Positions 16,439 to 24,923 are shown, numbered from the stretch's first letter. The stretch: 64,000 nucleotides of DNA from Nocardia jinanensis (GCF_014645735.1 NZ_BMMH01000014.1:62001-126000); one strand, 5' to 3'. Notes: a model not told the origin generated them from the letters alone. Made by a program: numbers and translations.

Positions 16439-17041
16439 ATGCCGCCTGTGTCAGACCGCTACCGGGAAGCGCGCCGCCGCGAGGTACTCCAGGCGGCCCG
16501 GCGCTGCTTCGCGCGTGAGGGTTTCGCCGGTACGTCGATGTCCGATGTGTTCGCTGAGTCCGGCATGTCCGCGGGGGCGGTGTACGGCTACTTCACCGGC
16601 AAGGACGAACTCGTCTCTGCGATCATCGACCAAGTGGTTGAGGAGATTTCGAACATCCTGGTACAGGTGACACGCGAACGTCCGCCTGAGCCACTGCCCC
16701 TCGTGTTGGGCAAGTTCCTTCAGGCCCTGCAGTCGTCGCTGACAGCTGACCTTCCTGGATTGGCAGTGCAGGTCTGGGCGGAAGCTCAGCGCAACGAAAC
16801 GTTGCGTGCGCGGCTAGCCGATGATCACCGACGTATCCGGCATGACTTCGACCGATTGCTCGAGCACTACGCCACGCAGGGTGCAATCTCGCCTGCGGCG
16901 CCGATCCGGGAGATAGCAGCGATCCTCGCTGCGGTCGGCCCTGCATTTCTCGCCCAGAGTGCCATCCTCGACGATATCGACGCGGCCGGTCTTGCAGCGG
17001 GAATCGAAGGTCTCCTGGCCGCCCGCCTTGGTGATGGGTGA
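16439..17041 (+). CDS. TetR/AcrR-family regulator
   Basis: The 200-residue protein starts at ATG 16439 behind GGAGG. Residues about 8-55 form the TetR DNA-binding domain (RREVLQAARRCFAREGFAGTSMSDVFAESGMSAGAVYGYFTGKDEL). The helical C-terminal domain has no metal or Cys motif and should bind a hydrophobic ligand. It diverges from the FAD monooxygenase and most likely represses that gene and itself through the CAAACAGAA sites. The A+T content of the spacer is higher than the surroundings. Confidence 0.87.
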   Translation: MPPVSDRYREARRREVLQAARRCFAREGFAGTSMSDVFAESGMSAGAVYGYFTGKDELVSAIIDQVVEEISNILVQVTRERPPEPLPLVLGKFLQALQSSLTADLPGLAVQVWAEAQRNETLRARLADDHRRIRHDFDRLLEHYATQGAISPAAPIREIAAILAAVGPAFLAQSAILDDIDAAGLAAGIEGLLAARLGDG

Positions 17042-17285
17042 TCTCGAGTGGTCTCGAATCCTGACCTCGGCAATGAGACGGGCGGACGGTGTGCCCTTAC
17101 CTACTTGTCTGCGGCCCCCGTATCGTCGACCGGTTACTGCGCGATCTAGAGCTTCTATCGCAGGTCGGCAGGTTTTCGGCCGGTTCTCGCCGATCGCCGG
17201 ATCGGGCTGTCGTTCGCCGCGGGGGCACTCGCTGAAAACGGTCCGACAACAGGTGTATCGGTATGGGTGTCAACGGAATCCCCGA

Positions 17286-17311
17286 GTGCTCCCCGCGCAC
17301 GCGGGGATGAG
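17286..17311. repeat. solitary CRISPR-type (I-E like) repeat unit, copy 2
   Basis: All 26 bases are identical to 13712-13737, in the same orientation, 3.57 kb away. The flanking 30 bases on both sides differ from those of copy 1, so only the repeat itself is shared. The surrounding 17042-17321 spacer contains no gene I can support. Confidence 0.7.
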
Positions 17312-17321
17312 CTATGCCCGG

Positions 17322-17734
17322 TCACGCGTTCCGAGCTCGCACCGTTTCGAAGAGGTTCAGCTTGTAGGTCTCCACCGGCGCCGGAAGAATCGCGCGCAGA
17401 AGTCTCATTCCCACGCGGTAGCGCATCGGCCACTGCTGTGCGACAGTCGGCTGAGGCGAGGCGTAGGTCCAGGATTCCACCAGGTGCAGGCCGCGGTCCT
17501 CGAGCGAATTCGGGTCTTCACAGATCCATTTCATCCGGGCAACTCGTCGAAAATGGAGGCCCGCAGCACCGCGCCGGACAGCGACGGGCCGCGGAACTCG
17601 GAGAAGTCGTAGTCGATCGCCGCGACCAGTTCGATGGCCTCGGTGTCGCAGGATGCTGTCCCGGCGTCCTGCGCGCGACCGTACAGGGGAATCAAGAGGG
17701 GCTCCTGAACCTCACCGAGCGATACCCGTCTCAC
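17322..17734 (-). pseudogene. O-methyltransferase (leucine carboxyl methyltransferase/TcmP family), internally deleted and frameshifted
   Basis: From about GTG 17734 the minus strand reads an N-terminus typical of the LCM/TcmP methyltransferases (EVQEPLLIPLYGRAQDAG, AIDYDFSEFRGPSLSG, RASIFDELPG) and stops at 17531. One base out of frame, at 17534, the C-terminus of the same family resumes (LEDRGLHLVESWTYASPQP, YRVGMRLLRAILPAPVETYKLNLFE) and ends at 17322. The central S-adenosylmethionine-binding core (about 130 residues) is missing. The gene is therefore an inactive deletion product. Confidence 0.7.
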
Positions 17735-17805
17735 CCACCCGCTCACGGTAGCCCGGTTCCGGCGAAAACGGTGGGCTACGTCCGGCGGGTGGGTGACGCC
17801 ATGAT

Positions 17806-18951
17806 TCAGCTGGTGGAAGCGGTGGCGAACGGTGTTCCGGTCGCCGCGGTGGGGCGCTCGATCGGGCGGCGCCACAGCCCCTTCTTCTCCAGGATCGGCA
17901 GGACGCCCTCGCCGAACCAGTACGCCTCCTCGACGTGCGGGTAGCCGGAGAGGATGAAGTGCTTGATACCGAGCCGCGAGTATTCGACCAGCCGTTCGGC
18001 GACCTCTTCGTGCGAACCGACGAGCGCGGTCCCCGCCCCGCCGCGGACCAGGCCCACGCCCGCCCACAGGTTGGGTGCGATCTCCAGGCGGTCGGTGCGG
18101 CCGCCGTGCAGTTCGAGCATGCGCCGCTGGCCCTCGGATTCGCTCTGCGCCAGATTGGATTGCACCCGTGCGATATCCGCCGGATCGATGCCCTGGAGCA
18201 GCCGGTCGGCTTCGGCCCAGGCGGCTTCGGAGGTATCGCGGGTGATGACGTGCAGGCGGATGCCGTAGTCCAGGATGCGGCCGCGTTCGGCGGCCAGGCC
18301 GCGGATCCACTCCAGTTTCTTGCCGACCGCGACCAGCGGTTCGCCCCAGGTGAGGTAGGTGTCGGCGTAATTCGCGGCGACCGGGCCGGCGGCGGCGGAG
18401 GAGCCACCGAAGAAGACCGGCGGCACCGGGTCCGGGTGGTTGTTGAGCAGTGCGTTGCGCACTTGGAGGTGTTTGCCCTCGAAGCTGATCGGTTCCCGCG
18501 ATTCCCACAGTTCGCGCACGATGTGCAGGAATTCGCCGGTGCGCTCGTAGCGCTGCTCCTTGTCCAGGAAATCGCCGAACGCCTGCTGTTCGTGCGGTTC
18601 GCCACCGGTGACCACGTTCAGCAGAAGCCGGCCTCGCGAATGCCGCTGGTAGGTGCCGGCCATCTGGGCGGCCAGGGTCGGGCTCACCAGTCCGGGGCGG
18701 AAGGCCACCAGGAACTTCAGGGTTTCGGTGGTCTCCACCAGCATGGCGGTGGCCAGCCAGGCGTCCTCGCACCAGGCCCCGGTCGGGGTGAGTACCGCCT
18801 CGAATCCGTTCTCCTCGGCCGCGCCCGCGATCTGGTTCAGGTAGCGCAGGGAGGCGGGACGGTCGCCGGACATCGACGTACCGTGACCACCGGCCATCAG
18901 GCCGCGCGAATCGCCGTAGGTGGGTAGGAACCAGTGGAACGACAGACTCAC
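17806..18951 (-). CDS. ssuD: FMNH2-dependent alkanesulfonate monooxygenase (SsuD/MsuD)
   Basis: The 381-residue length equals that of E. coli SsuD. Family features are SLSFHWFLPTYGDSRGLMAGG near the start, RYLNQIAGAAEENGFEAVLTPTGAWCEDAW, the ALVSPTLAAQM-like FRPGLVSPTLAAQMAGT block, LLLNVVTGGEPHEQQAFGD, and HFILSGYPHVEEAYWFGEGVLP at the C-terminus. The enzyme releases sulfite from C1-C10 alkanesulfonates in the cytosol using FMNH2 from a separate reductase, which is not encoded nearby. GTG 18951 is the start, with AGGAG seven bases upstream. It diverges from the MsuC-like gene, which makes methanesulfonate (MsuD role) a plausible substrate. Confidence 0.9.
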   Translation of the reverse strand: MSLSFHWFLPTYGDSRGLMAGGHGTSMSGDRPASLRYLNQIAGAAEENGFEAVLTPTGAWCEDAWLATAMLVETTETLKFLVAFRPGLVSPTLAAQMAGTYQRHSRGRLLLNVVTGGEPHEQQAFGDFLDKEQRYERTGEFLHIVRELWESREPISFEGKHLQVRNALLNNHPDPVPPVFFGGSSAAAGPVAANYADTYLTWGEPLVAVGKKLEWIRGLAAERGRILDYGIRLHVITRDTSEAAWAEADRLLQGIDPADIARVQSNLAQSESEGQRRMLELHGGRTDRLEIAPNLWAGVGLVRGGAGTALVGSHEEVAERLVEYSRLGIKHFILSGYPHVEEAYWFGEGVLPILEKKGLWRRPIERPTAATGTPFATASTS

Positions 18952-19058
18952 CGAAATTCTCCTTCGAGGGGCTCTGGAACGGATAGTGCGGTGGCCGAGC
19001 TCCTCGCCGGGCCGATCTGTGATCCTGACCGGTTCCGCGCGCCTTGTCACCGGTTGGA

Positions 19059-19084
19059 ATCGGCGGGATTTTTTGCCCGCCGAT
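19059..19084. promoter_or_regulatory. 9-bp perfect inverted repeat in the ssuD/msuC-like divergent promoter
   Basis: ATCGGCGGG (19059-19067) pairs with CCCGCCGAT (19076-19084) around an ATTTTTTG loop. It lies between divergent starts at 18951 and 19145, so it is more likely an operator or leader hairpin than a terminator of an upstream gene. Confidence 0.5.
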
Positions 19085-19144
19085 GTTGCGATCTGGCTGC
19101 GTGTAACCGGTGAGCGGGCTCGCGGCGTCGGTGATCGTGGGGTG

Positions 19145-20362
19145 ATGACTTCCACCGCACAACCTGTCTCCGATACCGATCTGGACGCGGTGTTCGCGCC
19201 GATCTACGCCGATATCGCGGTCGGCGCCGTCGAACGCGAGGTCGACCGCCGGCTCGCCCACGACGAAGTACGCCGATTGCGCGCGGCGCGGTTCGGCGCG
19301 CTGCGGGTGCCCGTCGAATACGGCGGGTACGGCGCGAGTGTGCGGCAGCTGTTCCGGCAGCTGATCGAACTGGCCGCCGCCGAATCGAATCTGCCGCAGG
19401 CGCTGCGTGTGCATTTCGTGTTCGTGGAGGATCAGCTCCTCGCCGAGGCGGGACCCGCGCGCGAACAGTGGCTGCGCAAGATCTCCGAGGGGACGCTCGT
19501 CGGCAATGCGATCACCGAACCCGGGGTCGGGGCGGTGGGCCGGTACCAGACCCGGCTGACGCAGGCCGAGGACGGCTGGGTGCTCGACGGGACGAAGTAC
19601 TACAGCACCGGATCGCTCTACGCCGACCACATCCTGGTGGCCGCCGACCGGGACGGCGAGCGGGTCAGTGTGCTGGTGGACGCCGACGCCGAGGGAGTGC
19701 GCCAGCACGACGACTGGGACGGTTTCGGTCAGCGGCTGACCGCCAGCGGCACCACCGAATTCACCGGGGTAGCGGTCCCGCAGGACCGGATCCTCGGTCC
19801 CGGCTACGGTGATGCGGGCGCGACCTATTCGACCTCCTACCTGCAGCTTTTCCAGCTCGCGGTATTGGCCGGAATCGCGCAGCGCGCCGAACGCGATACC
19901 CGCGAGTGGGTGGCCGCGCGCCGCCGCGGCTACACCCACTCCGCGGCCGATCTGCCCCGCCACGATCCGCTGGTGCAGCAGGTGATCGGCCGGTTGTCGG
20001 CCGCGTCGTTCGGTGCCCGCGCCAGCGTGCTGGCCGTCGCCGATGTGCTCGACGAGGTACTCGCCGCCGGGGCCACCGAGGAACAGGGCCTGATCGAGGC
20101 CGAACTGGCCGCGGCGCAGGCCCAACTCGGTGTGATCGATACTGTCCTGGCCGCCACGACCCAGCTGTTCGAGGTGGGTGGGGCGTCCATCACCTCGGAG
20201 GGGCTGCGGCTGGACCGGCACTGGCGCAACGCGCGCACCATCTCGGTGCACAACCCGGCCATCCAGAAAGCGCGGGCCATCGGTGACCACCTGCTGAACG
20301 GTACCCAGCTGCCGTTCGCCTGGAGCGCGGGGGAGCGCAAGCCCGCGGACGAGGCGCGCTGA
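19145..20362 (+). CDS. acyl-CoA-dehydrogenase-fold flavin monooxygenase (MsuC/SfnC/DszC-like)
   Basis: This 405-residue protein has the acyl-CoA dehydrogenase fold as used by the FMNH2-dependent oxygenases DszC, SfnC and MsuC: FGALRVPVEYGGYGAS, GNAITEPGVGAVGRYQTRL, DGTKYYSTGSLYADHILVAA, and WDGFGQRLTASGTTEFTGV. The C-terminal RHWRNARTISVHNP motif is typical of the monooxygenase branch rather than true dehydrogenases. MsuC oxidises methanesulfinate to methanesulfonate, which SsuD/MsuD can then desulfonate, and ssuD diverges directly upstream. It is followed by the DmoA-like gene with a one-base TGATG overlap. The exact substrate is inferred from context. Confidence 0.82.
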   Translation: MTSTAQPVSDTDLDAVFAPIYADIAVGAVEREVDRRLAHDEVRRLRAARFGALRVPVEYGGYGASVRQLFRQLIELAAAESNLPQALRVHFVFVEDQLLAEAGPAREQWLRKISEGTLVGNAITEPGVGAVGRYQTRLTQAEDGWVLDGTKYYSTGSLYADHILVAADRDGERVSVLVDADAEGVRQHDDWDGFGQRLTASGTTEFTGVAVPQDRILGPGYGDAGATYSTSYLQLFQLAVLAGIAQRAERDTREWVAARRRGYTHSAADLPRHDPLVQQVIGRLSAASFGARASVLAVADVLDEVLAAGATEEQGLIEAELAAAQAQLGVIDTVLAATTQLFEVGGASITSEGLRLDRHWRNARTISVHNPAIQKARAIGDHLLNGTQLPFAWSAGERKPADEAR

Positions 20363-21792
20363 TGACCCGGCGGATCCGGTTCAACGCCTTCGATATGAAC
20401 TGTGTCGCCCACCAGTCTCCGGGACTGTGGCGGCATCCCGACGACCGGTCGCACCGGTACAAGGAGCTGGGCTACTGGACCGAGCTGGCTACGCTGCTGG
20501 AACGCGGCCGGTTCGACGGGCTCTTCATCGCCGATGTACTCGGTACCTACGACGTCTACGGCGGCGACGACCGGGCCGCCCTGCGCCAGGGCGCGCAGAT
20601 CCCGGTGGCCGACCCGCTGTTGCTGGTGTCGGCCATGGCGGCGGTGACCGAGCATCTCGGGTTCGGGATCACCACCGGAACAGGTTTCGAGCATCCGTAT
20701 CCGTTCGCCCGGCGGTTGTCGACGCTGGATCACCTGACCGGTGGCCGGGTCGGCTGGAACGTCGTCACCGGCTACCTGCCCTCGGCGGCAAGGAATTTCG
20801 GCGCGGACGATCAACTCGACCACGACGACCGCTACGACCAGGCCGACGAGTACCTGGAAGTGCTCTACAAACTGTGGGAAGGCTCGTGGGAGGACGACGC
20901 GGTCGTCCGTGACCCGGTGCGCAATATCTACGTGGACCCCGCCAAGGTGCACCATATCGGCCACAGCGGAAAGCATTACACGGTTCCGGGTGTACACCTG
21001 TCCGAGCCGTCGCCGCAGCGCACACCGGTGATCTTCCAGGCGGGCGCCTCGCCGCGCGGGGTGCGGTTCGCCGCCGAGAACGCCGAGGCGATCTTCGTCG
21101 CCGCGCCGTCGAAACGAGTGCTCACCCAGACGGTGTCCGGTATCCGTGACGCGCTCGCGGCAGCCGGCCGCGACCGATATGCCGCGCGGATCTATGCCCT
21201 GGCCACCATCGTCACCGATGCCACCGACGAGGACGCCCGCCACAAACACGAGGAGTACCTGTCCTACGCCAGCGTCGAGGGCGGGCTGGTGTTCATGTCG
21301 GGCTGGATGGGAATCGATCTGTCCCGCTACGACCTCGACGACCCGATCGGTGAGGTCCAGAGCAATGCGATCCGCTCGGCGGTGGCCGCGTTCCAGGAAT
21401 TCGACGACGACGGCCGGGAATGGACGGTCCGCGATATCGGGCGGTGGGCCGGGATCGGCGGGATCGGTCCGGTATTCGTGGGTTCCGGTGAGACGGTGGC
21501 CGACCGGCTGCAGGAATGGGCGCAGGACACCGATGTGGACGGGTTCAATCTCGCCTACGCGATCACGCCGGGGACCTTCGAGGATATCGTCGAGTATGTG
21601 ATCCCCGTGCTCACCGCACGCGGTGCCTATTCCACGGAGTACGTGCCGGGGACTCTGCGCAACGCGTTGTTCGAGCGCGGCGACCGGTTGCCGCCGGAAC
21701 ATCGCGGCGCGCGCTACCGCGTGGGCGGCTCCGGGTCCACGGTGCTACCGGACGAGGTATCACGCAATATCTCCGGGGAACTGGTCACCTGA
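20362..21792 (+). CDS. NtaA/SnaA/DszA-family flavin monooxygenase, DmoA-like
   Basis: The 476-residue bacterial luciferase-like oxygenase starts at ATG 20362, overlapping the previous stop. Signatures are FNAFDMNCVAHQSPGLWRHPDDRS, GRFDGLFIADVLGTYDVYGG, GFGITTGTGFEHPYPFARRLSTLDHLTGGRVGWNVVTGY, VIFQAGASPRGVRFAAENAEAIF and a C-terminal AYAITPGTFEDIVEYVIPVL. The N-terminal pattern resembles DmoA (dimethyl sulfide to methanethiol and formaldehyde) as I recall it; DszA and nitrilotriacetate oxygenases share the family. It needs external FMNH2. Pairing with an MsuC-like gene argues for a small organosulfur substrate. Confidence 0.85.
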   Translation: MTRRIRFNAFDMNCVAHQSPGLWRHPDDRSHRYKELGYWTELATLLERGRFDGLFIADVLGTYDVYGGDDRAALRQGAQIPVADPLLLVSAMAAVTEHLGFGITTGTGFEHPYPFARRLSTLDHLTGGRVGWNVVTGYLPSAARNFGADDQLDHDDRYDQADEYLEVLYKLWEGSWEDDAVVRDPVRNIYVDPAKVHHIGHSGKHYTVPGVHLSEPSPQRTPVIFQAGASPRGVRFAAENAEAIFVAAPSKRVLTQTVSGIRDALAAAGRDRYAARIYALATIVTDATDEDARHKHEEYLSYASVEGGLVFMSGWMGIDLSRYDLDDPIGEVQSNAIRSAVAAFQEFDDDGREWTVRDIGRWAGIGGIGPVFVGSGETVADRLQEWAQDTDVDGFNLAYAITPGTFEDIVEYVIPVLTARGAYSTEYVPGTLRNALFERGDRLPPEHRGARYRVGGSGSTVLPDEVSRNISGELVT

Positions 21793-21796
21793 CGAA

Positions 21797-21931
21797 TCAC
21801 CACACCGGGCCGGTGGCGCGGAACTCCGCCACGGATATCTCGCGCAGCGCGTTCGCGGTGGCGAGGGTTTCGAGCAGCGCGGTGAAACCGGACTCGGCGA
21901 CACCGTCCACGACGAAGATGGTGGTGTTCAT
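21797..21931 (-). CDS. possible 44-residue protein
   Basis: A minus-strand frame from ATG 21931 reads MNTTIFVVDGVAESGFTALL and continues ETLATANALREISVAEFRAT to a TGA at 21797. The composition is protein-like, with a hydrophobic strand and a helix. No convincing ribosome-binding site precedes it and I know no homologue, so it may also be the relic of a longer gene. It lies four bases after the DmoA-like gene's stop, convergent with it. Confidence 0.3.
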   Translation of the reverse strand: MNTTIFVVDGVAESGFTALLETLATANALREISVAEFRATGPVW

Positions 21932-22079
21932 GTCGGGAGTTGTACGAAAGATGTCGCTTCCGACACTCCTGTCCGGAGCGGATCGGCCATAGGCTCACGC
22001 GATGGAGGTACCTCACCGGTCCGACCGGTCGGTTGTCTCCCACGTCGACGTCCAGCACAACACCCTTTCCGGAGTGCAT

Positions 22080-22511
22080 ATGCCCGTCCTCGCTACATAC
22101 GGCCCCCACCACATCCGCCTGACGGTGACCGATATAGACCGGTCCCGCGATTTCTACCGTGACGTCCTGGGATTCGAGATCGTCGCGCAATCGCCGGGCC
22201 GCCCGGACGACCCGGAGGTCCGCACCGATCCGTTCCGGCTCTACGGAGGATGCGTTTTCCGGGCCGGAGCGATGCTGCTGGGCTTGCGCCCGGTCGCCCC
22301 GGCCGGTGACTCGTTCGACTCGGAACGGGTCGGTCTGGACCACCTGAGCTTCTCGGTGGATTCGAAGCAGGATCTGTTCACCGCCGCCGAACGCTTGGGA
22401 GCAGCGGGTATCGGTCACGGCGAGGTCATCGAGATGGACCAGTTCGGCATCGCGATCCTGTCGTTCGACGACCCGGACGGGATCCACCTCGAACTCACGG
22501 CTCCGCTGTGA
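22080..22511 (+). CDS. VOC/glyoxalase-family protein
   Basis: The 143-residue protein starts at ATG 22080 behind GGAG. It has the two beta-alpha-beta-beta-beta modules of the vicinal oxygen chelate fold: HHIRLTVTDIDRSRDFYRDVLGFEIV (metal His in the first strand), then LDHLSFSVDSKQDL with the second His, and a closing GIAILSFDDPDGIHLELTAP with the metal-binding Glu. Members are glyoxalases, dioxygenases or resistance proteins; nothing singles one out. The LuxR-type gene follows with a TGATG overlap. Placement inside the organosulfur island may be incidental. Confidence 0.85.
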   Translation: MPVLATYGPHHIRLTVTDIDRSRDFYRDVLGFEIVAQSPGRPDDPEVRTDPFRLYGGCVFRAGAMLLGLRPVAPAGDSFDSERVGLDHLSFSVDSKQDLFTAAERLGAAGIGHGEVIEMDQFGIAILSFDDPDGIHLELTAPL

Positions 22512-22867
22512 TGCCGGCGCTGCGTGGTCCCCGGGCGGTGGCGATAGGCGGTTGCGACCGGCACGCGGCCGGCGCGTCCGTACCGACCCGAACCGCCCTC
22601 CGCGATCCGTGGAACTATCTGTCCGGTGCCGAGCGCGCGGTCGCCGTCCTCGCCGCCGCCGGATGGACCAATGTCGCCATCGCGGCCCGCCGGGGTACCT
22701 CGGTGCGTACCACCGAAGCGCAATTGGCGGCAGTACTGCGCAAACTCGTGATCGCCTCGCGGCGTGAGATCGTCGGTCTCGTCCCCGCCGAGCTCCTCGC
22801 CCAGGTGCGGCGGGAGGCCGGGCGCAGAGCGCCCCGGCGGACGCGGCACCACCGCGCCCGGACCTGA
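22511..22867 (+). CDS. small LuxR-type helix-turn-helix protein
   Basis: This 118-residue protein has one recognisable domain, a LuxR/GerE helix-turn-helix at about residues 36-90 (LSGAERAVAVLAAAGWTNVAIAARRGTSVRTTEAQLAAVLRKL). Unlike the canonical domain the usual 'NKEIA' is replaced by TNVAIA, and the sensor domain is absent. The C-terminus is Arg-rich. It overlaps the VOC gene by one base and is probably a stand-alone DNA-binding protein. Its target is unknown. Confidence 0.75.
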   Translation: MPALRGPRAVAIGGCDRHAAGASVPTRTALRDPWNYLSGAERAVAVLAAAGWTNVAIAARRGTSVRTTEAQLAAVLRKLVIASRREIVGLVPAELLAQVRREAGRRAPRRTRHHRART

Positions 22868-22875
22868 GGCCGGCC

Positions 22876-22905
22876 GGGCCCGTCGCGTTCAACCGCTACG
22901 GGCCC
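22876..22905. terminator. bidirectional terminator-like hairpin
   Basis: GGGCCCGT (22876-22883) and ACGGGCCC (22898-22905) pair across a 14-base loop that has further partial pairing. It fills the 38-base gap between the convergent LuxR-type and msrC genes. There is no T-run, as usual in GC-rich actinobacteria. Confidence 0.6.
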
Positions 22906-23397
22906 TCAGATTCGTGCCAGCGACTCCAGGAAGACCTCGGCGATCGATTCGAGCCCGAGACGGTCGGTCTCGTCGAACCGGCCGGGGCGCGGACTGTCGA
23001 GATCGAGGACGCCGAGCAGTTCACTGTCGTGGACCAGCGGTATCACGATCTCCGAACGACTGTCGGCGTCGCAGGCGATATGCCCGGGGAAAGCGTGGAC
23101 ATCCGGAACCAGCTGGGTCCGGCGGGTACGCGCGGCGGTGCCGCACACACCCGCGCCGAGTGCGATCCGTACGCAGGCCGGCCTGCCCTGGAAGGGGCCG
23201 ACGACGAGTTCCCGGCCGTCGTAGAAGTAGAAACCGGCCCAGTTGACCTCCGCGAGACTGTGGTACACCAGGGAGCTCAGATTGGCGGCGTTCGCGGTCC
23301 GGTCGGATTCGCCGGCGAGCAGAGCGGCCGCCTGGGCGGTGAGTCGGCGGTAGCCTTCGGCGCGGTCGCCGGTCAGCGGGACGAGGTCGAACGTCAT
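22906..23397 (-). CDS. msrC: free methionine-(R)-sulfoxide reductase (GAF domain)
   Basis: The 163-residue GAF-domain protein has the fRMsr pattern: WAGFYFYDGRELVVGPFQGRPAC, GAGVCGTAARTRRTQLVPDVHAFPGHIACD and SRSEIVIPL. The three redox Cys are in RPAC, GVCG and HIAC. The enzyme reduces free methionine-R-sulfoxide with thioredoxin in the cytosol. ATG 23397 (MTFDLVPL) is chosen because the upstream extension lacks family residues. It is transcribed toward the LuxR-type gene. Its place among organosulfur genes fits sulfur salvage or repair of oxidised methionine. Confidence 0.88.
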   Translation of the reverse strand: MTFDLVPLTGDRAEGYRRLTAQAAALLAGESDRTANAANLSSLVYHSLAEVNWAGFYFYDGRELVVGPFQGRPACVRIALGAGVCGTAARTRRTQLVPDVHAFPGHIACDADSRSEIVIPLVHDSELLGVLDLDSPRPGRFDETDRLGLESIAEVFLESLARI

Positions 23398-23546
23398 GTA
23401 CGGATGGTAGAGCGGACGGCCCGGTCCCGGTTCGGCGGAAAATGTCGATGGTGCCACGAAAACAGCTGCGGTGCGGTGCTGTTGGGCATCAACTCGCGGT
23501 GAGTGTAAAGGTGCAGCCCGGCGCCTCGGATCGTGACCATGGCGCT

Positions 23547-24923
23547 ATGACAACTCAGCACACTTCCCACCGTAAGGCCGCCGTGATCGGTGCGGGGCAG
23601 ACCGGCGTCACCGCGGCGCTCGGCCTGCTCGACGCCGGGTTCACCGTCACCGTCTACAGCGACAAGGACCAGCGCGATCTGCGTGACAAGGTGCCTGCCA
23701 CCGGTACCGCGCTCATCTTCGGTGAGGCCCAGGCCGCCGAAGAAGCGCTCGGCCTGCCTACCTATCTCGACCGCGCACCGCTGCACAGCGGTCTCACCGT
23801 CCGCGTAGCCGGTGGCGGCGAGGAATTGATCGACTTCGACGGCGCCTTCGACGGTTTCCACGGTCTCGCCGTCGATACCCGGCTCAAGGCCGACGAACGG
23901 CTCACCACTTTTCTCGAGCGCGGCGGCCGGTTCGTCGTGGATTCGGTGACGCCCGATCTGCTCGACCCGATCGCCGCCGACAACGACCTCACCCTGGTCG
24001 CCACCGGCCGCGGCGGTCTCTCGCAACTGTTCGCTATCGATGAGACGCGCACCGTCTACGACGCACCGCAGCGCAGTCTGCTGACCGTCACCGTCACGGG
24101 TCTGCCGCACGACGAGTCGGTGTTCGCCCATCGCAGCCCGGCCGGCGGCGGCCGCAGCGGTTTCTCCATCGTCGCCGAGGAAGGTGAAGCCTGGTGGGGA
24201 CCGTATCTGCACAAGGACGCGGGGCCGACCTGGGCGTTTCTCGGCTGGGCGCGGCCGGGCGGTGAATGGGAGAAGCGGTTCGCGGCCGCCGATTCGGCGG
24301 AATCGGCGCACCGGATCGTGACCGAGCTCTACCGCGACTATCTCGACTGGGATCTGCCGGAGGTGCTCGCCACGAAGGTGATCGCCGAGGATCCGCATTC
24401 CTGGCTCAGGGGCGCCGTTCGGCCGTTGTTCCGGCGTGGTGTCGGGCACACCACGAGTGGTCACCCGGTAGCGGCACTCGGGGATACCGCCGTGGCCTAC
24501 GACCCGATCGCCGGGCAGGGCGCGCAGAGCGGGCTGGTTCAGGCGCAGCGCCTGGTCGCCGCGGCCGCGGCGCACGAGGGCGCGTTCGACGACGCCTGGA
24601 TCACCACGCAGTACGAGTCGTTCCTGGACGCTCGGGCCGAGGACGCCGCCAAGGTCACCAGGCTGTTCCTCAGCGACCCCGAATTCGCCGAGATCGGCGG
24701 CCAGTTCTTCAGTGCGGCGGCGGCCGATCCGCGGTTCGCTTCGGCGCTCGTGGGCACACTGCACCGCCCGCAGGCGGCACGTTCGGTGAACTCGGTGGCG
24801 GATGCGCACGAACTCATCGCGCAGGTCACCGGGGAGGATGCGGCCACAGTGCTGGGCCGCTTCCAGCCCGCCGGGCGTTTCAGCAGGTCGCAGTACAACG
24901 GAGCCGCCACGACCACCGCCTGA
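23547..24923 (+). CDS. styrene/indole monooxygenase-like flavoprotein (StyA/IndA type)
   Basis: This 458-residue protein has an N-terminal FAD-binding Rossmann fold (AAVIGAGQTGVTAALGLLDAGFTVTVYSDKD), the LVATGRGGLSQLF strand and the GDTAVAYDPIAGQGAQSGLVQAQRL motif. The length and the FDGFHGLAVDTRL segment match StyA-type external flavoprotein monooxygenases, which epoxidise styrene or oxidise indole and sulfides with FADH2 from a separate StyB reductase. No StyB-like gene or fused reductase domain is present here. Sulfoxidation is a known side activity of the family, so a role with organic sulfides in this island is possible but inferred. The start is ATG 23547. Confidence 0.8.
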   Translation: MTTQHTSHRKAAVIGAGQTGVTAALGLLDAGFTVTVYSDKDQRDLRDKVPATGTALIFGEAQAAEEALGLPTYLDRAPLHSGLTVRVAGGGEELIDFDGAFDGFHGLAVDTRLKADERLTTFLERGGRFVVDSVTPDLLDPIAADNDLTLVATGRGGLSQLFAIDETRTVYDAPQRSLLTVTVTGLPHDESVFAHRSPAGGGRSGFSIVAEEGEAWWGPYLHKDAGPTWAFLGWARPGGEWEKRFAAADSAESAHRIVTELYRDYLDWDLPEVLATKVIAEDPHSWLRGAVRPLFRRGVGHTTSGHPVAALGDTAVAYDPIAGQGAQSGLVQAQRLVAAAAAHEGAFDDAWITTQYESFLDARAEDAAKVTRLFLSDPEFAEIGGQFFSAAAADPRFASALVGTLHRPQAARSVNSVADAHELIAQVTGEDAATVLGRFQPAGRFSRSQYNGAATTTA

